Below, piece by piece: positions 45,597 through 53,594 of a stretch of DNA of 64,000 nt (the stretch's first letter is position 1; each line of letters starts with the position of its first letter). A program made the translations under genes and the position numbers. Source of the stretch: Chloropicon primus (Eukaryota; Chlorophyta; Chloropicophyceae; Chloropicales; Chloropicaceae); the NCBI GenBank assembly GCA_023205875.1, contig CP060757.1, positions 1,302,001 through 1,366,000 of the forward strand, given 5' to 3'. The notes beneath the pieces were generated by a model, which saw nothing but the letters and a program-made list of their open reading frames with translations, was not told where the DNA came from and searched no databases.

Positions 45597-47354
45597 CTAG
45601 CTCCCTGCCCAGACGCAGGCATGGAGAGGGGCCTTGAGCATGTATTCGATGGCTTCCCACAGCAGCTGAAGCCCGCACGCGACAGGGCAGAGGCAGGGGA
45701 TGAGCTTCAACGGCAACAAAAGCAACCACACTACCGCTCCCATCAGGCTGATGAGAGCCAGCAGGGGCATCGCCAAGTAGACCATTGTCCTCCTGAAGCA
45801 GCTGTTGTTGCTTTGCTTTCCGTCCTTGCTCGCGTCTTCGGGGATTTCGATCACACACTCCTTGGGTGCCGGCATCCCGGGCTCGATCTCTTCCACCCTT
45901 GGCAGCCCCCTCTTCACGGGGGGAGGCAGGGAAGTCGCGGTGCCCTTCATGTGCACGATCGCATTCTCTCTCTCTGCCCTCCTTGCGGTCTCACTCAGGA
46001 ACTTGATGCAACTTTCATCGTAAGCCGCGTGGTCCGCAGTGGCACTGGGCTTGCCACAGCCATCATAACTGTCTCTGGAAAGAATACCCACGTCGTTGTA
46101 GTCCCGGAGCGCGGTACTGCTGCAGAGCTTTGCGATGCCACCCTCCCCGAGCTCCAGGTTGTGAAGCGCCTGGAATGCCAGGGCAAGGCTCTTGCACACC
46201 TGCTCCTTCCACAGAGCGTAAAACTTCCACTTTGGGCGAAGGCCGTCGCCATCACTTTGGCGGTTTTCGAAAACCTGAGCCGCATCGTGGGCCAGGGCGG
46301 AGACGAGCCCGTTGCTGGACTTCTTCTCGATTGCGATTGCGACGGTGATCGACTTTGCGTCGCTCAACGCAACTTGACTGAGCAGATGGAGGCATGCCTC
46401 GGAGCAATCGCGAACCCTCGAGTCTGGATAGACGTTCTGCAGCTTGGCTGCCTTGGCCAAATCTCTCGCGTAAATGAGCAGTCCCGCCGCCTGCCTCAGC
46501 AGCGAAAAGGAAAGCCTCAGAAGTACTTTGACGCCCGTGTTCCTCGTGTTCCCCGTGTTCGCGACACTCGCAGTGTGGGCCCTGGACGCCAGGCACATCT
46601 CAAGCAGGGCGGCGGTGAGTACCATCTGGCAAGCATCAAAGGCGTGGTGAATCGTCTGGAAGTCACCGCCCTCGCTCTCGGCCCATCGAAAGTGTAACTT
46701 GGATCCGGCATCCTTGGCCAAAGGGTAACCACAGGACAAGTACTCGATCAGGTGAGACTTGGTCTCCTCCGTCACTCCATCGATCTCTTTCATCTTCTCC
46801 GCGGCCAGCTCCGTCGAAGAAAAAGTCCACGGGGAAGAAGAGGAAAGGTCCGTCGATTCCACGGTCAAAAAGTGCTCCAGGAGGGCCTTCCGGCGCTTGA
46901 GGAAAGCGCGGACCTCGTCCTTGAGGTCTTCGGGGACTTTGATCTCCTTCTCCTGGGCGAAAAACTCCTTCTCCGTCTCCTGATGCCAAACCTTCGAACT
47001 CTTCAGCCGGCTCCTCAACTCTACCCGTGGGTCGAGCAAGAAGACGAAAGGGATGCTCCTCGACCAGTCCTCCGCTGAAGGCTGGACGTGGTGCGCCAGC
47101 GCCGGCGAGCTTTTGGGGGGCTCCATCGATGCGATCGACGTGCCCTTGATCTCGCTCCTCGTCCTCGTCCTCGTCGTCGACTTGCCACCTACCCCTTTGG
47201 GTCCGACGGCGACCTCTTCCTCGGACGTGGCGTGGTGAGCCTCAACGCCATCCGTTCTCCCCTTGGTCCCCTCCGCCGTCGGAGGCGGGGGAGGCGGCGA
47301 AGCCTCCCCACCCCTCGAAACCGCCTCCGCCTCCGTCTCGCGCTCCACTTCCAT
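45597..47354 (-). CDS. BRO1-domain protein with C-terminal membrane anchor
   Basis: The gene encodes 585 residues from the ATG at 47354. The first 75 residues are disordered (poly-Pro, Thr/Arg runs). From about 85 to 470 lies a helical domain that resembles BRO1: SKVWHQETEKEFFAQEKEIK early, the long helices LLRLSFSLLRQAAGLLIYAR, CLHLLSQVALSDAKSITVAI, WKFYALWKEQVCKSLALAFQ and LHNLELGEGGIAKLCSS, the last matching the family's G.GE.IA.L turn. BRO1 domains bind ESCRT-III and act in membrane sorting. The C-terminus carries a hydrophobic region (MVYLAMPLLALISLMGAVVW, then LLLPLKLIPCLCPVACGL), so the protein is likely membrane-bound, which most BRO1 proteins are not. The Cys residues there could be lipid-modified. 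The family is moderately certain. Confidence 0.65.
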   Translation of the reverse strand: MEVERETEAEAVSRGGEASPPPPPPTAEGTKGRTDGVEAHHATSEEEVAVGPKGVGGKSTTRTRTRSEIKGTSIASMEPPKSSPALAHHVQPSAEDWSRSIPFVFLLDPRVELRSRLKSSKVWHQETEKEFFAQEKEIKVPEDLKDEVRAFLKRRKALLEHFLTVESTDLSSSSPWTFSSTELAAEKMKEIDGVTEETKSHLIEYLSCGYPLAKDAGSKLHFRWAESEGGDFQTIHHAFDACQMVLTAALLEMCLASRAHTASVANTGNTRNTGVKVLLRLSFSLLRQAAGLLIYARDLAKAAKLQNVYPDSRVRDCSEACLHLLSQVALSDAKSITVAIAIEKKSSNGLVSALAHDAAQVFENRQSDGDGLRPKWKFYALWKEQVCKSLALAFQALHNLELGEGGIAKLCSSTALRDYNDVGILSRDSYDGCGKPSATADHAAYDESCIKFLSETARRAERENAIVHMKGTATSLPPPVKRGLPRVEEIEPGMPAPKECVIEIPEDASKDGKQSNNSCFRRTMVYLAMPLLALISLMGAVVWLLLLPLKLIPCLCPVACGLQLLWEAIEYMLKAPLHACVWAGS

Positions 47355-47794
47355 CCGCTCGCGCTCCACGACCCCTCGCGAAGCGTGCCACCACCTCTCT
47401 CTCGCTCCTCTCCTGGTGCAAGGATCCCAAGGAAAGGTTCTTTGCTTGGCACAGGCGTCGGGCGGTCGGGCCGCAGCAAGAGCAAGAGGTGGCCGAGTCC
47501 AGCCCCGCCTGCGCTTGCTCCTTCTTGCTCGTAACGCCCCTCTCACGTGTCGCACGCGTTCCTTCCCGTTGGATGGCGCATCGCCCCCTTGCGCGCGCAA
47601 AGGGGGAAGAGAGAGAGAGAGCGGAGGGAGCAGCCTTTTGGGGTGACCTGTGCCGGGGAAGGAGGCCAGGAGGGAGTGCGGGTGGCGGAGGGGGGGAGGA
47701 GCGCGGGAGGGGTTGACGTGAGGGAGCGCAAGATCGTGGTTTTGGAAAGAAAGGGGGACGTCGGCGGGTGGCATTCGGGAACAGGGAGAGAAGG
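47355..47794. promoter_or_regulatory. Divergent 5' region between BRO1 and coiled-coil genes
   Basis: A 440-bp spacer. There is a GAGAGAGAGAGCGGAGG block near 47610-47628 and no supported gene; long frames running through it lack ATG starts that fit and are Arg/Ser/Pro-rich. Confidence 0.4.
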
Positions 47795-50305
47795 ATGACG
47801 GCACTCCACGGTCACAACGGGAGCGAGATCCACCACACGCAGCTCCGGTTCAGCTCCAGGCCGATGGTGGCGACGTACCCGAGGTGGCACTACGACGACA
47901 AGAACTACCTCTCGGACCACGACTGGCGCGTGGATGCGGCGGGAGCAGCGGGGGGCTCGAGGAGCCGGGGGGACACGAAGTTTGAGTTTGGGCCCCAAGT
48001 CCCCGTGGGGCGCCAAGGCAGGAAGCCCGCCAGGGAGGGGACCGCGGGTTCGTCCAGGACGAAGGCGAACGCTTTGGTGTTCACCAACAAGCCAGGCGGC
48101 TCGGACGCCCTCGAGGAGTACAACTTCACCGTGTTCAAGGTCGCTCAGAGGAAGAAGAGCGAGGCGGAGGGGGCCTCGAGCAGCGGCAGCTGGTGGAAGT
48201 CGAACCAGTCGGCCTCCTCGGCGAACCCGTACAACTTGAAGAAGGGGAAGACGATCAGCATCCACGGCGAGACCATCTTCGACGTGATCGAGAGGAAGGC
48301 CGCGGAGAAGCAGAAGGAGCTGAACTCCCTGGAAGGCGGAGAGCCTCAGAGGAAGGAGGGGAAGCTCTTCAATGTGAGGGACCCACCCATGAAGCAGAGG
48401 AGTGCCATGGAGAAGAACGTCGTCGAGAAGGTTCGAGCGAGCGCCTTCTCGCCCCCAAGGCCGTCCACCTACGTGGACATAACAACCAAAAGGAACGCCA
48501 AGGACGGGAACCAAGGGCCAGCGGAAGGTGGCGGGGCGAGGGGCAAGCCTGGCTGGGTGAGCTCCACGCTGCTGGAGGACACCCTCCAGCACTCGAGCCC
48601 CGGGACGTACAACGCGCTCAAGTACGTCGAGCAAAGGAACAGGAAGTTTGCGCTGGCCCAATCCGTGGCCAAGCTGAACCACAAGATGAAGAGGCATCAC
48701 GAGGTGAGGCGGCTGGACGACCAGAAGCTCGGGCCCCTCAAGGAGACAATCCACGGGCTCGAGAAGCGCCAGGGGGTCCTGGAGAAGGAGAACCAGGAAC
48801 TCCAGCAGCTCGTCAAGGAGCTCGCTGGTGTCATCGAGGAGCACCAGAGGAACGCCCAGCGGCAGAGGGAGGCGGCCCAGCGGCAGAGGGAGATGAAAAA
48901 GAAGGGCACTAATTCCGGAGCGTCGAAGGCTTCCAGGACCCCCACCAGGAAAACGGCCTCGAGGGTCTCGACGAGCACTTTCGCGTCCACTTCGGGCAAG
49001 GCCGTCGGTGACGGCACCAGGAGCGGCGGCAGGAGGAAGTCAGATCCGAGAATCGCAGCGGGACCCTCGTCGAGCGCGACCGTGCAGAAGAGACCTGCTT
49101 CGGCTGTCCAGGGCCAGAAGAAGCAGAGGAGCCAGTGGAGGCAGCCAAGAACCACGGCAAAGCAGAGGGCGATGAGCGAGAGGACTCAAGCGTTTCAGCA
49201 AGCCATGAGCTTGATTTCAAGCAAGGGCGAGGACTCGAGGGATGTTCAGGAGACCCTCGAGGCCTTTGCAAGGGCTCAGGCTGAGGCAGAGCTGAAGATG
49301 AGCGATGTGCCCATGATGGCGTCGAACGAGGAGGACGAGGCCAGGGATCCCCTCCTGGACGGTCTGCAGAATCGCTTGCGCGAAGTCGGGGCCTCCTTCC
49401 TGAAAACGGAACCGCAAGTGCCAGCGAACCCGGGGGCGGCAGCCTCCGTCGTCAAGAACTTGGACAAGGTCGTCGTGGTCCCCACGTCCGGGGCGGCTCG
49501 GAGAGAGGACGCCGATTCGAGTGGTGCCAGAGCCAATGCGGGGGGAGCCAGCCCCAGGGGAGCCATGGACGAGGGTCTGAGGGACGACCTGATGCAAGCC
49601 GTCCAGAGCGAGCTCCAGAGGCAGATCGTGCAAGGGGTGCAGTCCAAGGCGCCCCCTGTTCGACCGAATACGGGTACGATCCAGGCTTTCATGGACGACA
49701 CCAATCGCAAGCTGGAGGCCATCTCCAGGCACTTCGCCGGGCTCCAGCAGACCCAAGAGGACAAGGGCCGGCAAGCCCCTGGCGGCGGCGAGGAGGAACG
49801 AGTCGTCATCGTGAGACCCCAGAACAAGAGGTTGGACCAAGGTGGACCCCCGCCGAGACTCGACGCGTCTCCGTCGCCAAAGGCGAAGTCCAGCGAAGCG
49901 GGGTCAGGCGCCCCGGCGGTCGAGAGGGACGTCACGTTCAGCACCCTCAAGAGCAAAAAGAACGTTGCGTTCGACTTGGACGGCGCGGTGCCCAAGCAGC
50001 TCATCGTTGGCGCCGACCGCGAGGTCGACTTTGTGGTGGACAAGAGGGTGGACCTCGCCAAGCTCTCCGCGCAGAGCATCAGGGACATCGAGGAGGGGAG
50101 GGAGGCCTTCCTCAGGCAGCAGAGGCAGAACGACGAGTTCGTCTACGCCAACGCGGCCTCGGACGAGTTCGACCCCGTGAAAATCGCGGAGAAGCTGGAG
50201 GACCTGATCATCGAGGACCTCTTGCAAGACTGCGCGAACGAGCTGTCCCAGGTCTGCGACTCCATCTGCGAGAACGTCTTCGAGCGGGAGTTCAAGAAGG
50301 CCTAG
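47795..50305 (+). CDS. Large coiled-coil protein, possibly cytoskeletal/centrosomal
   Basis: The gene encodes 836 residues from the ATG at 47795. The N-terminus (HHTQLRFSSRPMVATYPRWH, YDDKNYLSDHDWRVDA) is polar. A coiled coil of about 70 residues lies at roughly 305-365 (LKETIHGLEKRQGVLEKENQ, ELQQLVKELAGVIEEHQRNA). A basic Ser/Thr-rich region and a second set of helices follow (FQQAMSLISSKGEDSRDVQ). The C-terminus (SIRDIEEGREAFLRQQRQ, then EKLEDLIIEDLLQDCANELS) is a conserved-looking helical end that resembles closing segments of centriolar proteins, but I cannot name one. There are no enzymatic domains or TM helices. Function inferred only as scaffold; the family is unknown. Confidence 0.7.
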   Translation: MTALHGHNGSEIHHTQLRFSSRPMVATYPRWHYDDKNYLSDHDWRVDAAGAAGGSRSRGDTKFEFGPQVPVGRQGRKPAREGTAGSSRTKANALVFTNKPGGSDALEEYNFTVFKVAQRKKSEAEGASSSGSWWKSNQSASSANPYNLKKGKTISIHGETIFDVIERKAAEKQKELNSLEGGEPQRKEGKLFNVRDPPMKQRSAMEKNVVEKVRASAFSPPRPSTYVDITTKRNAKDGNQGPAEGGGARGKPGWVSSTLLEDTLQHSSPGTYNALKYVEQRNRKFALAQSVAKLNHKMKRHHEVRRLDDQKLGPLKETIHGLEKRQGVLEKENQELQQLVKELAGVIEEHQRNAQRQREAAQRQREMKKKGTNSGASKASRTPTRKTASRVSTSTFASTSGKAVGDGTRSGGRRKSDPRIAAGPSSSATVQKRPASAVQGQKKQRSQWRQPRTTAKQRAMSERTQAFQQAMSLISSKGEDSRDVQETLEAFARAQAEAELKMSDVPMMASNEEDEARDPLLDGLQNRLREVGASFLKTEPQVPANPGAAASVVKNLDKVVVVPTSGAARREDADSSGARANAGGASPRGAMDEGLRDDLMQAVQSELQRQIVQGVQSKAPPVRPNTGTIQAFMDDTNRKLEAISRHFAGLQQTQEDKGRQAPGGGEEERVVIVRPQNKRLDQGGPPPRLDASPSPKAKSSEAGSGAPAVERDVTFSTLKSKKNVAFDLDGAVPKQLIVGADREVDFVVDKRVDLAKLSAQSIRDIEEGREAFLRQQRQNDEFVYANAASDEFDPVKIAEKLEDLIIEDLLQDCANELSQVCDSICENVFEREFKKA

Positions 50306-50335
50306 TTATCTCGTTCTCTTCTCTTGTAATCATGA

Positions 50336-50515
50336 AACCTTCAGCCGAGGTGTCAATCGAAAGCCCTTGAGACGCGCTTCCGTTCTTTCAACACCTCCTC
50401 CCCTTCGCCGTCCCCGTTCGTGCACAAAGTCCTCGACAACAACACCTTCCCTCTCCCTTGTCGTGCGACGAACCCGGGCGTTAATTCTCACTCTCGTTTT
50501 CAACTCCTCATCTCC
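50336..50515 (+). repeat. R2 dispersed repeat, copy 2
   Basis: Second 180-bp copy, beginning 30 bases after the coiled-coil gene's stop. It differs from copy 1 at only a few positions (for example AGCCGAGG against AACCGAGG at the start, and CTCTCG against CTCGCG near the end). Confidence 0.88.
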
Positions 50516-51255
50516 TAGGGTTTTGTCAGAGCCCAGTTCATGGAGGAGGCGAGTCCTGAGACGAGGATGGAGTTGGATGGATGAAGGGGAAGAGGGGAAG
50601 AGGGGAAGAGGGGAAGGGAGACCAGTATAAAAGGAAGGACTTTGTTGCTCTCTCCATTGCTTTCGATGGATCAAGGAATGAATGGAGCGGCCGCTTGCTT
50701 CCTTTGTAACGCACGCGACGGTCTCGTGTCGGCCTCGATCGATATTGATGAGGAGAAAAGGCCATGATGGCACAGAGTGATATTTGTATCTACATGTTGC
50801 TTATACTCTCTCCTAACGCTTGCTTGACCTTGACCTGGCATACAGCCTCCCTCCTCACTCTTCCTCCTTGACCTTGACGATGGAAGGGGTCGTCTTGCTT
50901 CGTGTTCTCTTCGACGACGGAGGACGAGGAGCAGCTTTGCAGAGCCCGATCTCTTCGAGGTACTCTCTCTCTCTTCACAATACATTGTTCCTTGTCGCTC
51001 AGCTTAAGAGATGCGTCCGCAAAGATGATCCTCAACGCCTCGTTGTAGTCCGCGATCTCTCTTCTTCTCCGGGGACTTGCTGTCATAGCGTTGGGCCTCC
51101 TGCACGGCTTCGGCGTACTCCTCCTCCGTCACCAGGCCCGACTCGAGAGCCTCTCTCAAATCCAAAGCATAGGGAGAAGAAGAACTCGTCGTGGCGTTGT
51201 TGTTGATGGCGTTGGCGTTGGACTTCTGCACATTGAGCTCGTCAGTTTGATTGAT
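50516..51255. other. Spacer between R2 copy 2 and the HARE-HTH gene
   Basis: About 740 bp. A five-fold GAAGAGGG run lies at about 50585-50622. Apart from the degenerate minus-strand reading at 50855-51233 listed separately, I see no gene. Base composition is lower in GC than the genes. Confidence 0.45.
50855..51233 (-). pseudogene. Degenerate or spliced minus-strand reading with a SHOCT-like segment
   Basis: Downstream of the HARE-HTH gene on the same strand are protein-like segments in different frames. One is SSPYALDLREALESGLVTEE and continues EYAEAVQEAQRYDSK, with the look of a short SHOCT-type helix pair. The next is REIADYNEALRIIFADASLK followed by LSDKEQCIVKRE, and the last is EYLEEIGLCKAAPRPPSSKR and ends KVKEEE with a stop. 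The frame changes fall in AAGAAGAGAGA-type purine runs at about 51058-51070 and 50956-50970, which suggests slippage or assembly error. No ATG precedes the first segment; a CAG acceptor at about 51228 could link it to the HARE-HTH gene as a downstream exon. It is either a broken host gene or a misread 3' part of that gene. Confidence 0.4.
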
Positions 51256-52062
51256 TCAAGGACTCAGTGGCAATGCATATGTTCCAGGTTCAGTGCAGAC
51301 AAAGCAGGGGCTCTTCCAACAAGCAGACCTGACATTGTTCAGCATTCTCTCATCATCAGTAGAAACAGAACCATCTCTCTGCCTGAACACATACAACTTC
51401 TTGGCCCGGATCCGGCCAAGGATCTCTTTGGTGTGCAAGCCTCTCCCTCCCGCATCTTGAAGAACGCGATAGATGGCATCCCGAAGCGGTGAGGGTCTGG
51501 CTGCAACTTGAGTATTGGACCCATTCAAGGACTCAGTGGCAATGGCATATGTTCCAGGTTCAGTGCAGACAAAGCAGGGGCTCTTCCAACAAGCAGACCT
51601 GACATTGTTCAGCATTCTCTCATCATCAGTAGAAACAGAACCATCTCTCTGCCTGAACACATACAACTTCTTGGCCCGGATCCGGCCAAGGATCTCTTTG
51701 GTGTGCAAGCCCCTCCCTCCCGCATCTTGAAGAACACGATAGATGGCATCCCGAAGCGATGAGGGCCTGACAGCATCTTGAGTATTTGACCTATTCAAGT
51801 ATTCCTTGGCAATGGCATATGTTGCACGTGCAGTGCGAACAAAGCGGGGGCTCTGTGTACAAGCAGTCCCGACACGTATCCGCATTCTCAACAGATCAGA
51901 ACAAACAGAACCATCTCTCCACGTGAACACGTATAGCTTCTTGGCCCGGATCCGACCAAGGATCTCTTTGACGCATAAGCTCCTCCCTCCCGCATCTCGA
52001 AGAACGCGATAGATGGCATCCCGAAGCGTTCTCTTTCGATTGCGAGCAGTCATCCGATGTGT
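51254..52062 (-). repeat. Three tandem 270-bp units inside the HARE-HTH gene
   Basis: The unit borders are marked by ATTCAAG at 51254, 51523 and 51793, a period of 270 bp or 90 codons. The two units nearest the 3' end of the gene are almost identical over their whole length, while the third differs clearly. The last unit lacks one base in the GGCATATG stretch (near 51275), making its end read GTYALPLSP. Confidence 0.9.
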
Positions 52063-52218
52063 GTTGTCTCTCATCATAGTCATCAACACCTGCGCTGGCT
52101 CTGGACCACCTGTGAACAGTCCCCCCTTGTCATCACCGTCGGCGTCGGTCGTCGCTGCTGTCGTCGCCGCCGTCGACCTGGTGCGTGTTCTGGGACTTTG
52201 TCTCGTGGGACGCCTCAT
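51256..52218 (-). CDS. Triple HARE-HTH domain protein, probably DNA/chromatin-associated
   Basis: The gene encodes 320 residues from the ATG at 52218. A basic, Thr/Asp-rich N-terminus of about 65 residues is followed by three 90-residue units. Each starts LRDAIYRVLQDAGGRGLHTK, continues EILGRIRAKKLYVF and ends with a SPCFVCTEPGTYAI-type strand. This is the HARE-HTH pattern: an A..VL...G..L..KEI..RI...LY core and a terminal S.F....GTYAL. HARE-HTH is a winged helix found in ASXL, plant homeodomain proteins and bacterial restriction and polymerase subunits, thought to sense DNA or its modifications. Units 2 and 3 are nearly identical, so the gene expanded recently. No other domain is seen. A missing base in unit 3 shortens the C-terminus. 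Confidence 0.78.
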   Translation of the reverse strand: MRRPTRQSPRTRTRSTAATTAATTDADGDDKGGLFTGGPEPAQVLMTMMRDNTHRMTARNRKRTLRDAIYRVLRDAGGRSLCVKEILGRIRAKKLYVFTWRDGSVCSDLLRMRIRVGTACTQSPRFVRTARATYAIAKEYLNRSNTQDAVRPSSLRDAIYRVLQDAGGRGLHTKEILGRIRAKKLYVFRQRDGSVSTDDERMLNNVRSACWKSPCFVCTEPGTYAIATESLNGSNTQVAARPSPLRDAIYRVLQDAGGRGLHTKEILGRIRAKKLYVFRQRDGSVSTDDERMLNNVRSACWKSPCFVCTEPGTYALPLSP

Positions 52219-52663
52219 GATGAAATAAAGCACCGCACAACACTGCACTGCTCCACCAGTTCCTTCGAAGACGTCCCTCCCCTTCCTCTTCACGAACCGA
52301 GCTCACGAACAAACTTCTGAGATCCTCTAACCTCAAAGGAGCGCGAGGGACCACTCCGTTTGCCAAAACCTTCAGCCGAGGTGTCAATCGAAAGCCCTTG
52401 AGACGCGCTTCCGTTCTTTTAACACCTCCTCCCCTTCGCCGTCCCCGTCCGTGCACAAAGTCCTCAACAAAAACGCCTTCCCTCTCCCTTGTCGCGCGAC
52501 GAACCCGGGCGTTAAATCTCACTCGCGTTTTCAACTCCTTATCTTCTTTGGGGGTTTCGCGCGAGGAAATCAGCAGTCTTGGTCTCCCCATCTCCAGAGA
52601 GATTGGGAGACAGACAGAGGAAGAGGTGGCCGTTCGTCGACGTCGACACCAAGGCGCGCGGTG
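52219..52663. promoter_or_regulatory. Divergent 5' region, HARE-HTH / DUF1769, holding R2 copy 3
   Basis: A 445-bp spacer. More than a third is the R2 repeat (52367-52546). No gene is supported; an open frame from 52451 that joins the DUF1769 gene uses a non-ATG-supported extension. Confidence 0.45.
52367..52546 (+). repeat. R2 dispersed repeat, copy 3
   Basis: Third 180-bp copy, 118 bases before the DUF1769 start codon and oriented like the other two. It carries its own few substitutions (for example AACAAAAACGCC for AACAACACC in the middle). Confidence 0.88.
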
Positions 52664-53548
52664 ATGGCCGCTCCCGACCTGCCGATTCCCTGCGGTGCAG
52701 CTAGGGGAAGGGTCAGGGACGTACACGAGGCGGCGACAGGGGGCCTTCCCCCGGTGGAGGCGTGGCCTGAGAGGCCGGTGCTCGTTACGATGAGGAAGGA
52801 GATGGATCCGCAGGAGGTTCCGGTGTCCACGGCCGTGGAGATTCCTGTGTCGACGCGGCTGTTTCATGGCACGGTGAAACTCTTCGTCCGAGTGGAGGCG
52901 GAGGCAGCCGATGATCATCGATCGAAGGACTCCTACTACTACTTTCGTGGCCGGAGGAGGTTGGCTGGCGTTATTCTCAGGGGAAAGTTCAAGGACGGAC
53001 TCAGGATGGATTCAGTGTATGCGGGGAATTGGTTCGAGGCCCCCATACGCATGATGAAGCAGAGGGGCATCGTACTTGGAGTAATCAGGAGGTTACTCCC
53101 GCACCTTCACCTTGGCATGGATTTTATTGCTGCGCCTCTCATCCTCGACGCGAAAAGAATGGCGGTGTATGCTCACCACGAGGCATGCGCCCCCACTTGC
53201 GGGAAATCCTTGTCCGTGGACGAGAAGACGGATCTGCTTGGTGGCTTCTTCGCTCAACAAGCCAGGTCCCCAAGGGAGAGAAGAGCTTTTTTGCGGAAAA
53301 CGGGCCTCTGCTTCCGAGAAGACCACGTCTATGAGTTCGAGCTCTACCAGGACAAGGTCAACTTCCAGACGTACGACTTGAAGCTCCCACTCGTGAGCGT
53401 CAACGTGGGTTCCATCCTGGGAGGGCAGCCCATGCAATTCGGGCTGAGATTGAAAACGAGCGGCGGGGAGGACGAGTGGGTGACCCCTCGTTTCTCGTTC
53501 TGGAGCGAGGATTTGTTGCGTCAAAGGCAAGTCCTAAATTCGACATAA
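52664..53548 (+). CDS. DUF1769 / UPF0590-like protein
   Basis: The gene encodes 294 residues from the ATG at 52664. Segments matching the DUF1769 pattern are YYYFRGRRRLAGVILRGKFK, GLRMDSVYAGNWFEAPIRMM, then GMDFIAAPLILDAKRMAVYA. The rest, with FFAQQARSPRERRAFLRKTG and VYEFELYQDKVNFQTYDLKL, is consistent with a soluble beta-rich protein. The family occurs in fungi and algae and has no known function. There is no signal peptide or TM helix. It converges on CDC27 with 46 bases between stop codons. Confidence 0.72.
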   Translation: MAAPDLPIPCGAARGRVRDVHEAATGGLPPVEAWPERPVLVTMRKEMDPQEVPVSTAVEIPVSTRLFHGTVKLFVRVEAEAADDHRSKDSYYYFRGRRRLAGVILRGKFKDGLRMDSVYAGNWFEAPIRMMKQRGIVLGVIRRLLPHLHLGMDFIAAPLILDAKRMAVYAHHEACAPTCGKSLSVDEKTDLLGGFFAQQARSPRERRAFLRKTGLCFREDHVYEFELYQDKVNFQTYDLKLPLVSVNVGSILGGQPMQFGLRLKTSGGEDEWVTPRFSFWSEDLLRQRQVLNST

Positions 53549-53594
53549 CTTCATTTTGCGTTACACAGCTGCAAGCCTATTTCTATTTCGTTGC

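Noticed and set aside
50585-50622. GAAGAGGG run as a regulatory repeat array
   Set aside because: Only about five short units, in a purine-rich context; more likely a simple-sequence expansion.
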